From the NCBI RefSeq assembly GCF_034190915.1, contig NW_026947489.1, positions 55,862,001 to 55,926,000 of the forward strand: a stretch of 64,000 nt of DNA. The letters are read 5' to 3'. Positions within the stretch are counted from its first letter, which is position 1. Every line of letters starts with the position of its first letter. The notes below the pieces were generated by a model. That model had not been told where the DNA came from. It saw only the letters and a list, made by a program, of their open reading frames with translations, and did not search any database. The DNA comes from Cavia porcellus. Its lineage: Eukaryota; Chordata; Mammalia; Rodentia; Caviidae. The position numbers were made by a program, and so were the translations under genes. Positions 19,503 to 31,500 of this stretch are shown in pieces.

Positions 19503-22500
19503 GTGGGTGCAGCTCCCGCCCGCCGCCCGCCGCCGGCGCCATGGCTGTTCGTGGGGGCGGGGATCGCGGCGGGGCCGGGGCACGCGGCCCGCGATCGCTG
19601 AGCCCTGCAGGCCCCGCGCCAGGCCCGGCGATCCCCGCCCCGCCCCGCGCCGCGCCGCGCCCGGTATTCACAGGGCTCGGGGCCCAAGCGGCCCTGCCCG
19701 GCCCCGCGCGCAGTCGCGACTCCCGCGGGCGCCCCCTGCGCGCAACCGGCGTGGGCTTCTGCCCGCAGGCCCGGTGCGCCGCGCGGGAAGCGACGCCTCG
19801 TTCGTGTTTACACGGAGAGATCCTGAAATGTGCGATTGCCACCTTTCTCCAAGTAATAACAGGCCATCAGTCCACTTTCCTCCTCTCCGTGTGTGAGCCA
19901 GGGAAGGGCCACGGGCAGGGGACTTTGTCGTCTTGGGCTAGCAAACTTGGCTGCGCATTGGAATCGCCCGAGCAGCTTTGCAGACGATTGACGACGCCCA
20001 AACCGCGTCCCAGAGCCGTTAACTCCGAGCCCCTCGGGTGTGCGGACGAGTTAGGGCGCCAGGGCCCCGTACTGAGCATTAGGCACCGGTGTCCCCCCCG
20101 TGGGCGGGGCTCCGAGAGCCCTGCACACTTCCGGAGGTCTGAAGCCAGCCCCCGCTGGGTCCGCCTGTAACAAGCCCTCCCGGAGGGCCTGTGTTGGTTT
20201 CCATCATTTTTAAGCCTCAGTCTTCAAACCTGCAGAACCTAAAGTGGGCCCCTTTGCTGAACTTCCACACCTTCCTCAGTCCTCGGGGCTAGGCCCAAAG
20301 GAGCCTCCCCTAGCCCATCAGGGCTGGGTCTCCCCTGGCCCTGCCCTCCCGTCTCCCTGGCAGGGACAGAATCTCAGGTCCCTAGGGTGGCCTTCGCTGT
20401 CACAGCTGCTGAGTTAAAGAGGGTAACTGGTGTGCTTGTCCGCGGCCTGTGCAGCTCACCTCCAAGCAACGGGATCCCACTTTTCCCAGCTGAGGACTCC
20501 TTCAGGGACAGGGAGGACAGAAAGTGTTGCTTCCTCCTGTCCCATGTCGGAAGGCAAGTTGGTTGTCAGCCTTTGAGGTCATCCATGGAACTCTGAATGT
20601 CAAAACAGTCTGTCCACGCTTTACTGACACAACTCCCCACCTGCTCCTCAAGGCTTCCAGGGTGAAGGTCTTGTGAGGGAGATGAGGAGGGCCAGAAAGG
20701 AACCAAAGGATCCCAGAGCTTCTCTGTTCCCCTTAGCTCAGCCCTCATAAGAGGTCCCCTCCTCCTGAGTGACATTTTTAGTGAATCAGTTTAGTGAATC
20801 ATTTTTAGTGAATCAGGACCCTTTTTTTTTTTTTTTTTGGTGAGACACGGTCTTGCCATGTACTTCAAATTAACCTTGAACCCACTATTTAGCCCAGACT
20901 GGCCTGGAACTGATCTTCCTGCCTCAGCTTCCCAAATGCCGCTAGGATGACAGGTCTGCACCACCATACCTGGCTTAAATCTGTTTTCATTTTGCACAGT
21001 ATTTATGAAAAATAGTAACATATGAAATGTAAAACCAAGCCAAACAAAAAAGCAGGTGCTTCCCTGCCCTCTTGCCTGGATGTGCTACACTTCTTTGGCC
21101 ACACTCCTGGTAGAAAGGGCAGCACCATTGGCCCTCGAGTCATCTGTATGTTGTAGGACCTCAGGTCGTGCAGTTGGCAGTGCAAGCAGTGCTGTCGGAT
21201 GACCAACTGCTTCTCTGTGTCTCAGTTTCATCATCTTTAGAGTGGAGATAACCATTCTTGCCCTAACCTGTGAGAGATGGCTGGGCAGATTAGTGTCAGA
21301 CAACTTGCACAAAAATTCATATCCTTGAAACAATTCAAGCCCATAAACAAAGCCGCTTTCTATTCGAAGAAAAGGGCTGTGATGTTGGAAGCAGTAGTCC
21401 AGGGCCTTGGCCTGACGGGTGGAGGTAGGTGAGCTGTAACCAGCCTGACTCCCACAGGTGGAAGTGGGAGAGAGGTTGCTTGGATGAGTGGGTGGCTGCC
21501 CCAGTGTTGGGGCTGTTCCCAAGTGCCATTGATGGCAGTGGGGCTTGGCTGAAGAAAGAGAAGCTGTGGCGTTTGATTCATTATCCCCTAGCCTCTTCCC
21601 CCCACAGACATCTCCTATCCGAGCTGTCACTTTTCCCCTCTGCACACAGGCTCAAGAATGGGACATGGATGCCCGGCGACCAATGCCTTTTCAGTTCCCA
21701 CCCTTCCCAGACCGAGCCCCTGTGTTCCCTGATCGAATGATGCGTGAGCCACAGTTGCCCACGGCAGAGATCTCGCTGTGGACGGTGGTGGCCGCCATTC
21801 AGGCAGTGGAGCGAAAAGTGGATGCCCAGGCCAGCCAGCTGCTCAACCTGGAGGGCCGCACGGGGACGGCAGAGAAGAAGCTGGCCGACTGCGAGAAGAC
21901 AGCAGTGGAGTTCGGCAACCACATGGAGAGCAAGTGGGCCGTGCTGGGGACCCTGCTGCAGGAGTACGGGCTGCTGCAGCGGCGGCTGGAGAACCTGGAA
22001 AACCTGCTGCGCAACCGGAACTTCTGGGTGCTGAGGCTGCCCCCAGGGAGCAAGGGCGAGGCCCCCAAGGTAGGTGCCAGGCCAGGGAGGGACGGAGGTG
22101 AGGACAGCACAAGTGACAAAGCTTGCAGTTTTGTCGTCAGGCATGGCAGCCTTCTCTGGCTCCCTGATGCCTCACTGAGTGTCTTCATGAGTCCTCTCTC
22201 CCCTTCACCTCGTCTGGAATGTTCTATACCTGCTAGTCTGGTACCCTATTATCCGCAGAAACTGTGCATGCTTGTCTGGAGCCTTTGCCCTCTGTGCTGC
22301 AAAACCTGCAGCTGTTGCCTGCTTGTTTTCCCAGTTGACACTACCTGCTGACAGTTGTCATGGGTTATCTCTGTTATACCTGTCCAAGCTGTGGCTGGGG
22401 GTGAACCCTAAACCTATTGTTTTTAACCTATGACCATAATCCCAAGTGGCTCCATCTAGAGGCTAGGAGTCACACCCCTTTCTGTCTTAGCTGCTGTCGT

Positions 22501-25500
22501 CTTTTCCCAGTTCTTCCTTCCTGCCTTTGTATAGTCAAACATATACCAAAGCAACAGAATAGTGTCCTGCAGCCCCAAGTAGCCTCATCGGCCTGTACAG
22601 CTAGCTAACAGCTCTCAGCTGATTACACCCACCCCCACCCTTGCTTTATTTTGAAGCAAATCCAAGACATCACTCATTTTATTCATAAGTAATCCAGGGT
22701 TAGCTCTAAAAGGTACATGGACTTCAAAAATACATCAACCTCTGTATTACTGTTGTTGCTGCTACCATAGTAAAAGTCTCACTTTAATTGGAATATTCAC
22801 TCAATGTCCACATTGTCGATTTTTTTTTGTTTCATTCAGGATTTAAATAAGGTCCACATATTGTAATTGATGTGTCTCATATCTTTAAAAAACAAAAGCA
22901 AAAAAAGAAAAAACACCTATAGCTTCTTCTTCCAGTCTTATTTTTTGTTACTTTTTGTTTTCAATACTGAGTATCAAACCTAAAGTCACTGTACCATTAA
23001 GCTACATCCTAGGCCTTTTTATTTTCTACTTTGAGACAAGATCTTGCTAAGTTGCTCAGATTTGAACTCCAGATCCTCCTGCCTCAGCCAATTGAATAGC
23101 TGGGATTGCGAGTATACACCTGCATTCTGCAGATCTCATGTCCCCAGTTTCATTGAACATGTTTCTCTATTCTTACTGATCCAGTTAATTAGTAACTGGA
23201 TAATGCTCTGGAACTTACTCTGATCAGGACTTTTTGTTTTGTTTTTTTGTTTTCTGGTACTAGAGTTCGAACTCATGACCTTGTGCTTGCCAGGCAGACA
23301 CTTTCTTACACCACTGAGCTAAGTCCCCCGGCCCTTTTTTTTTTTTTTTCTTACTGGGACTCAAACTCAGGACCTTATGCTTGCCAAGCAAATGCTATGC
23401 CATGAGCTATCTCCCTGGCCCTCATCAGGCTTCCTTCCCATCTTTTGGTCCTGCTGGTCTTCCCGAGACTACAGTAAGGGATGTCCAGGGTGTAGAACCA
23501 TGGTCCATCTCAGGCCTCTTCTTCCTAGTCCCATCAGCAGCTGCCTGTGCCTAGCCATGCCTTCCTTGGAATACATTTCCTGTGACTACCAGACGCCTCC
23601 CTCTTCTTTTCCTACCTTACATTCTTGATGTGCTTGGCTGAGTTTACTTCCTTTCCTCACCTTCTTAATGTTCCATGTGGTTCTGGCCCAGCCTCAGGGT
23701 TTCACTGTATTTTTACTCCCTCCCTGCTGACCTCATCCAGTCCAGGGGCGTGAGATGCAATCTGTGTGTGATCAGCTTCCTCTGCTTGCTTGGTGTCCTG
23801 CCCAGGCTTCTGTCTTGAACGTCACATCTGCAGTCCAACCTGTTAACTCAGCATCTCTGCTTGGCCATCAGTAAAGTGTCTCAGACTTAGCTGGACCAAA
23901 CCAAACTCCAGGGGTTACATTTATACCTGGATGTCCCCTCAAAACACCCTGCAGCTGAGCAGCAGGGCTTGTGGAGGTTCTTGGATTATGGGGCTCTAAG
24001 GCTGGCTTGGTGTTAGGAAGGGAGGGCCAGGTGCATGATCTGGAAGAGTTTATACCCCACCAGCTCCTCCCTTCACACACCACTTCCTGACTTCCTGTCT
24101 GCCGTGCCCTGAGCGGCCCTCTTCCTCCAGGCCCCTCTGATGTACTGTCCTGCCTTGGAGGCCAGCCGATTATGGGCTAAACACACAATAAACCTTTAAA
24201 ATAAACCTCTCCTTCTTTCAGTTGTGGGTGTCAGATGTTGTGTCCCAGTGACAAGGAAAGTGACTAACACACTAGGTCTTCTGCCTGAAGGGTGTCCTAC
24301 CCAAAGTCATCCTGGTCTCTACTGATGGCAGTCCCAGCCTCTCTCGCAGGGCCCAGGCCAGAGCCTTAGAGCCCTACTTTTCCCGTCTTTCCTCACATCC
24401 CACATCTGACACATACGTGCAGCGTGACCTTACCTCACTATCTTGGCCACTAAACTGTCACCTCTTGATTATCACTGCTCTCCTGACATGTTTCCTGGTC
24501 TGAATCCTTGCTCCTACCCATACAATTTATTCCCAACAGAGCAGCCAGACTGATCCCTGGCCCCAATCAGCCTCATGTACCTCTGCCTAAACCTCTAGAT
24601 GGCTTCTCATCTTGTTTAAAATAAGTGCTGGGTGTGGTGGCACATCCCTATACTCCCAGAAGTTGGGACACTGAGGCAGGAGGATTTCGAAAGTTCCAGG
24701 CCAGCCTGGATCATATAGTGAGTTCAAGGTGAGCCTAAACCACGTATCGAGACCCTGTCTCAAAACCTGAAACCAAACCACAATGGAAAACCAAAAGCCC
24801 GAGTCTCTGTTCCTACCTTTTTGACCTCATAGCACATTCCCACCTCAGGGACACCTGCTGATGAGGACCTAATGTCCTGGACACTCTTGGCCCTGTCCCT
24901 GCACTGACTTTCTCCGTAGTGCTTGTATCATCACCGTCTTAAACGTTTACTTTGTACCCTCAGGATGGGCTTTCCCTGATGGGTATGTAAACACTCCTAG
25001 GCCTACGGCCATGTGCTCGTGTGGGTGACACACCTGGGTTAGAGGTGGTGTGCAAAAAATGTCTGCCAACCAGGTGGCCAGCTGATGGTGTCACAGGAGG
25101 CCCCGAGGCTCACGTTTGTCCAGGGAGCAACACCTTAAATTTGCCGGTAGAGTTATCTGACATTTATTTATTGAGGCTTCCCCGAGTGGAATTGTCACCA
25201 GGGGCTTTGGGTCCTCCCTGACCCTGAGAATGACGTTGTACACGTTGCTCATTTAGCATGCTCACTTACACCCATCCTTTGCTTTCATCTCTGCTGCCTG
25301 TTTTGACTCAGTGCCAGAGCCTTGGCCTAGTGCTGTTCTGTGTGCTGGGGGTGGTTGAGGCGTTAGGAGCCTTGCGTGTACCCCTGTGTGACAATGGAAC
25401 CAGGCGACTTGGGTTTGAATTGTGGCAGTGCCACCTTCTGATTTTCCTACTGTTGGCCATATTCATTTTTGATTGTCTCTGGGTCTCTTCCATTCCTCTT

Positions 25501-28500
25501 TAAAGACACTTTTGGCATGGTGGCACACACCTGTAGTCTCAGCACTCAGGAGTCTGAGGCAGGAGGATCGCTGCAACTTCAAGGCCAGCCTGGATTACCT
25601 GTTGAATTCAAGGCCAGCCTGAACTGCATAGAGAGACCCTGTCTTAGCCCCCTACCTTCCTAAGAGAAGAAGCCATACACCATTCCTTCTTTATTGATTA
25701 GAAAGAAGTTACCAAGTCTAGCACACACTGAGGAGGAAATGAAAGGAGTGTCAAAGAATTCATGGACATATTTTAAAATTTTATTCATCTGTGTTTGCAG
25801 TACATAATTTTCATACTTTGTATGGATAACTTCGTGTGCGTAACACATCTTAGTTCCTTTTTCAGTTTGCTCTTTACCTATAATTTGGGTTTCTCATGTA
25901 AGAGAAACCATGGTGATGTTTAAGTTTTGTTTTGTTGTGTTGTTTTTTGTAACAGGGATCGAACTTATGACCTTGGGCTTTCCAGACAGGTGCTTGTGTC
26001 ACTGAGCTGTATCCCAGCCCAATATTTAAGTCTGTGTCTGGTTTATTTCACTTAACCTTATGGTCTCAAGGTGCTTCCATTTTCCTACAGAGGACTCAAC
26101 TTCATCCTCTTTTGTGGTAGAGTTGTGCTCCATTGTGTGTAAATGCTGCATTTTCTGTACCTGCTCATCCACGGGTGAACATAGAGGCTGCTGCCCCGGT
26201 TTAGCTGTTCAGTTGTGCTGCTATAAACATGGGTGTGCGTGGATCATTACGATGTCTTTAACTCTTTGGGAAGATTCCTAGAAGGGGGATATCACAAATG
26301 GAATTTCTAGCTTCAGTTTTTTGAAGAATTTCTATACTGATCTCTAGAGTTGTTGTACTAGTTTATAGTCCCACTAGCTGTGCAGAAGGGTTTCACAGAC
26401 GTATTTTAAAAACACCACGCAACTGTCAATACACGTTGCTCATGACAGATACAGTTCTTTGTGTACTTTTGGGTGCACTTTCCACCTGTTGGATTGGAGG
26501 AGGGTGCTCTCAACCTGTGGCCTGTTAGATCCTCCTGTGTCTATTAGTTGGTTCCCAGCTTTTGTGTCCTGCTGGGCTGTCTGTAGGCTCCTGCAGGCTC
26601 AGCAGCCATTTGCTAGTGATCTTCCAGAGTGTGGTTTCAGAGCATAGCGGGTACGTATTTTGTTTGTTTGTTTGTTTCAGAAGAATGTAACTTAGCGGGT
26701 ACGTATTTTGAGGCAGATTTTAGGGAGTTAAAGTTTGTGTGGGTTGTGACGTTTCTCATAATGTCCCAGAGAAGAGCCAGAGTAGTGACTTGAGATACGG
26801 AGCTGAGAAAAGGTTTTTATTTGTTTGGGATGTCCCTGAAAAGAAATCCCTTGAGAGACAGATACTAAAGATGTAAAAGAGAAAAGATTGTTTGGATTAA
26901 CGCCCAAGGAGGGGAGGTGGATTGGCAGGTTTGGGTTGGCAAGACGAAAAGGGCAGGAAAGGCGCCTGCCAGCAGCCACCTGAGGTCAGAGAGGGGAGAG
27001 AAGGTTCAGGAAGGTTGGAGCTGGGGTGACAGGTATGCAACGGTGAGGCCAGAGGTCAGGTAAAGGTGCCCAAAGCCGCTGTGAGCTAAGCAGTGTGAGT
27101 TCAGGGCAGATGTGGTATGCAGAATTCTGTGCCTCAGGCAGCAATGGAGAAGTCACTGAAGAAATTGGGGCTGTGCCTTTTCCCAGGTGGGCATTTGCCG
27201 AGGCCTACTAGGAGGTTCAGGGGGTCAAAGGTTCCAGGTGTGAGTCTAAAACCAGATGGTGGGCTATTGGCCAGGGAGGACAGGGCCGCTGCACCCCGGT
27301 TTACAGGGCCCACCTGCCCAGGGTGCTCTTGAAGTTATGTGGTGTGAATGAAATATATATTTACTGTTTACAATTTTTAAAAATTATTACAGTAAAAACA
27401 CATTGCCATTAATCCCCCTCAGGAACATACTTGTCCCATGGCTACTGCCACTTTCTGAAGCAGCTCTGGAAGTCTTCTTCAGCTGTGCTATTGTGGCTGC
27501 CTCAATGTCCTGGATCGGTTCAAAGAGTGTACCTATCGTGAGCATTTTGACTTAGGGGAAGAGCCAGGAGTCACAGGGTGCCAGAGCTGCAAGGACCCAG
27601 CTCATAAAGATCTTCATGAAAGAGGACTCCAGAACTGCTTTAGAAAGTGGCACGAGTAATGGGACAAATATGTTTTCAGTGAGGGGCAGGAGTCTCAGGA
27701 AGGTTAAAGACAGTCCATCTTTGCTATAATAATTTCCTCAATCTTTAAATGTTGACTGTATGTTTTGATCCCACCTCAAGTGGGCATCTCGCTTAGGGTC
27801 CTGCGCTTCTAGTCGACATCAAGGTACTGCCCACCAGCCAGGCCGTGCACCAGTCCCTGCGGCCTGACCACCATCACCTCATCCCAGCAGGATGCCCCAC
27901 AGGCCAGCGTCCACCTTGCACATGCAGATTCGGAGGCTAATGACCTCAGACCAGGGATAAGGAGGACCATGTGGGCTGGATTTCAGAGTATGAGCCATGG
28001 GCTGGTTCTCTGGGGATGTGAAAATGGCAGGAGGAAGTCTTTGCGGCAGTGGAGGGAGGTGCGGGGGCTAACGGCACAGAAGTGAAACCATTTGGCCTGG
28101 TTTGGTCCCAGGTGTGGCTTGCTAGTGAAGGCTGAGAAGAGCGTAGACCAGGCCTCAGGCTGGACTGAAGTGAACTTGGATAAGAGAAAGAGACCAGAGT
28201 GCCTGCCTGGCAGGTGCCTGGCTTTAGGCAGTGACTCAGGCTAACTGGATCTTGCTTGTTCTCAGCAGACCAGGATTGGAGCTTTCTCCACATGCCTTTG
28301 GGTTTTGCATTTGTTAGTGACAAAAATGTAACTATGTACACAAAGGCGACCTGACCTGAAATACAGGTTTCGTCTCAGGGTTTTAACTGTACTTGGCTCG
28401 GTGATCCCCACCTGAGAACCACCCACTCCTCCATCACCCTGAGCACTGGAGGAAGCGCACTGACCGTAGCTTTGCCTGAGACACTCAGTTGACCTCAGAG

Positions 28501-31500
28501 TAAAATAGCAAAGAATGCAGTTGAATGCTTGGGGGGCAGGGGAGCAGCAGCAGTGTTGATTATCACTGCCACCGGATATGCAAGCCAGGCAGGGCTGGAG
28601 AGTTCTGACTGTGGAAATGGACTCACGTGGGCTGGGACTCAAGGCTGAGCAGCAGGCAAAGGCTCCATGGCCCACAGGTGAAGAGAGAGTGAGAAGTTGG
28701 GTGTGGTGGTGCATGCCAGTAATCCTGACACTTGGGAGGCTGAGGCAGGAGGATCACTGAGGGGCTCAAGGCCAGTTTGGGCTACACAGTGAGTTCACGC
28801 CCAGCTTGCACTGTATAGTGAGAGCCTATCTCAAACAACCAAAAAAAGAAAGAAAGAAAGAGAGAGAGAGAAGAGGAGCAGCAGAGGCCTAGACAGACTC
28901 TCGTTGGCCCAGGTTCCAGTGACTTTTGTGGACATTGCTGTCTACTTCTCCGAGGACGAGTGGAAGAACCTGGATGAATGGCAGAAGGAGCTGTATAACA
29001 ACCTTGTGAAGGAGAACTACAAAACCCTGATGTCCTTGGGTAAGGTCACTTCCCCTTTTCATGGGCAAGAGGGCCGTGAGATGCACGTTAACCTAATGGA
29101 AAGAAATGATTTGTTTCTTGTGCTAGTAAGGTAGAACAGTTTATAATACTAGCTATGTTGATACCGTACTCCCAGCACTTGGGTGGCTGAGACAGGAGAA
29201 TCACTGCGAGTTCAAGGCCAGCCTGAGCTACACAATGAAACCTTGTCTCAAATAACAAAATAAACGGTTTATAACAGAGTGAAAATTAAACATCTGGCAA
29301 TAGAACCTGCTATAGAATTCTGTTACATTATTATCATTATTATTATTTTGATACATGGTTTTGCTGTGTAGTACAGGCTGGTCTTGAACTCATATGTAGC
29401 CCAGGCTGGCTTTAAACTCAAAGTGATCCGCCTGCGTCAGCCTTCTGAATACTGGGATTACAGGTATGCACCCCATGCCTATTGTAGAATACACTAAAAT
29501 AGCACTTTTGTACCTCACTATCATGCATCCCAGCCTCTGGGGAAGCCATACACAGTGTGGTTCTTTTTCTACTAGAAACCTAGGAACCTGCTGACGTGAC
29601 CTCAGGGCCACTCCTAAGTCATTACCTTATTCCCATAACAGCCACCATGCAAAGGCAGTGGGGTCCCAGGAGGTGGTGGGGAGGTAGGGAGCGATCTCAA
29701 CCTTCCTGCTTTCCCTCCTTCCCTTCCTTCTCACTTCCAGATGCTGAAGGCCCCATGGCCAAGCCCGATGCACCAGCCCCTGTGGAGACCAGGGAAGAGC
29801 CTTGTGTGTGGGAGCAGCGTCACCCGGAAGAGAGAGAGATCCCAGTGGACACAGACACAGGTGATGCTGCTGGCCAGGCCAAGGGAGGAGAGCAAGGCAC
29901 TACGCTGTACTCTGGGAGGGACTGGCTCATGTGGCCAAGCTGGAGGAGGTGTCTTGAGTTGTTCCCAAGGGGTCCTGCCAAGGTGAAATGTGGGGGTCAC
30001 TTTCGGGGAGATCTGAAACTCACTATAAATATTTATCATTTGGTTTGTTAATGCTGTGCAGCTCTGGCCTCACAGGCAAGCCCAGTGGGGGACAGCAAGG
30101 GCTTGGGCTGCCACAGTGCCCAGACCTGATATGAACAAGCAGTGCCAGGCCCAGGCTCAGGCAGGTGACAGAGGAGGTGCCCAGTCCTGCCTAGGTGTTC
30201 ATGGCCTAGGTGTTGTCTGCGGTCTCACACCTGGTCCTTGCACAGCCTGCCTCCACGCACGCACTTCTCACGCACACTCACCTGCGTGGCCTCCAAGTTT
30301 TGAGGAGTCTGGGTAGCTTTGCTGGGATTGAACATGTGGGGTTCAAGTCCCAGCTCTGCCCTGGAGTTGTCTTTCAGGACTCAGCTGTCAGGGCAATGTT
30401 GGACAAGGTGACACCTGGCACTTACCTGTGCATGCTCACCTGTTTGCCCTCCGTCCCCTCTATTGTTAAGTGGAAGGCGGTTTTCTCAGAAATCCCATCA
30501 CTCTTTCTCTTCCTTCCCACTCTCATATTGAGATGTAATTTTGAGGAATAAAATTGCCTTTTTTTTTTTGGTGCCAGGAATCAAACTCAGGACCTTGTCC
30601 TTGCCTGGCAGGCACTTGTGCCACTGAGCTATATCCGCAGCTCAAAATTGCCTCCTTTAAAGTATACAGTTCATTAGTTCACCAAGTTGTAAAGCCATTA
30701 CCACTAATTAAATTCAAAACTTTTGTTTGTTTTTCTTTTTGTTTTTTTGAGACAGGGACTCGCTATGAAATTTAGGTTGGCCTTGAGCTCACTTTATAAC
30801 TCAAACTTTCAACGATCCTCCTACCTCAGCCTCCTGAGTACTGTGATTATAAATGTGTGCCATCACACCTGGCTTAATTCCACAACATTTTCATCATGAG
30901 AATCCCTGTCTTCATTTTGCCCTGGTTGTAGCAACCATGAGCCCGCTTTCTTCCTCTGTGACTTTGCCTGCCCTGGACTTCACATCCCAGTGGCTCCTTC
31001 CTGTTTGAGTTCAGCACCTGTGGTTACCAAGTCTCATGCTGTGTAGGACGTTTTAGGCACTATAACCTCACAGAGTTATCAAACCATCACTGATCACGGG
31101 ATACAACAGGGACCACCATATCTATAGAGAACCCTTTCCCGTCCGTATCGTGGTCCAGGAAGGTTTATACTTGTGATCCCAAGGAGAAGTTACTGGGATT
31201 CTAGTGAGTTAGTTCCAATCCACCACTTCCAGTGCGACTCAAGGTGAAAATAGACACTGAAATGTATGTACAATTATAGGGAACCAAGGGGTCCTAAGTC
31301 CAGCCCAGATGATGGTTCACCAGAACAAAGGCCATGACCCAGGGCCCAACCCAGGTTTTATTAATTCTGCATGAGGGCAGTGGCTCGGGGAGCAGTGACA
31401 GCGAGAGTGGTGGGAAACAGGTGACTGCCAGGACTCCCATGAGCTGGGCCAGGTAGGAGCTCTGAGATCACCTCTGCGATATGCAGAGGGCAGGAAGTGC

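Larger units (their letters stand above)
19040..20200 (+). promoter_or_regulatory. ZNF282: CpG island / ZNF282 promoter
   Basis: A GC- and CpG-rich block begins abruptly after MIR remnants and covers the upstream region, exon 1 and the start of intron 1. It has several GC boxes (GGCGGGGC type, e.g. around 19162) and an inverted CCAAT box (ATTGG at 19180-19184). There is no TATA box. This is the usual housekeeping-type promoter of KRAB zinc-finger genes. Transcription probably starts between about 19200 and 19320 (inference). Confidence 0.8.
19503..21649 (+). other. ZNF282 intron 1
   Basis: The first ~700 bases are CpG island and include a MER5A-like relic (19938-20060). The rest contains an antisense B1-type element (20821-20975) and a MIR-like fragment (about 21205-21290). 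No other coding exon was seen. Confidence 0.8.
22070..28912 (+). other. ZNF282 intron 2
   Basis: Largest intron of the gene (6.8 kb). It holds old L1-like pieces (22600-22880, 26024-26395), ID-like elements (22959, 23231, 23335, 25926), B1-type elements (23027, 24627, 25509, 28694), an inverted pair of mariner relics (27400-27720) and an 18-base duplication (26645-26710). No extra coding exon was recognised. Confidence 0.75.
29040..29740 (+). other. ZNF282 intron 3
   Basis: Contains one sense B1-type element (29150-29265), one antisense (29350-29482), and a pyrimidine-rich acceptor tract (CCTTCCTTCTCACTTCCAG). Confidence 0.85.

Noticed and set aside
19247..20170. Long open frame (307 codons) on the + strand over the CpG island
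   Set aside because: GC-rich sequence gives few stops in all six frames; the real exon 1 frame is different and ends at the 19503 donor. The frame has no recognisable domain. Only its first ATG is of interest.
28904..29134. Possible short KRAB-only protein starting at ATG 28904
   Set aside because: The ATG lies before the acceptor AG at 28912 and the frame runs past the donor at 29040; the KRAB exon is internal to ZNF282.
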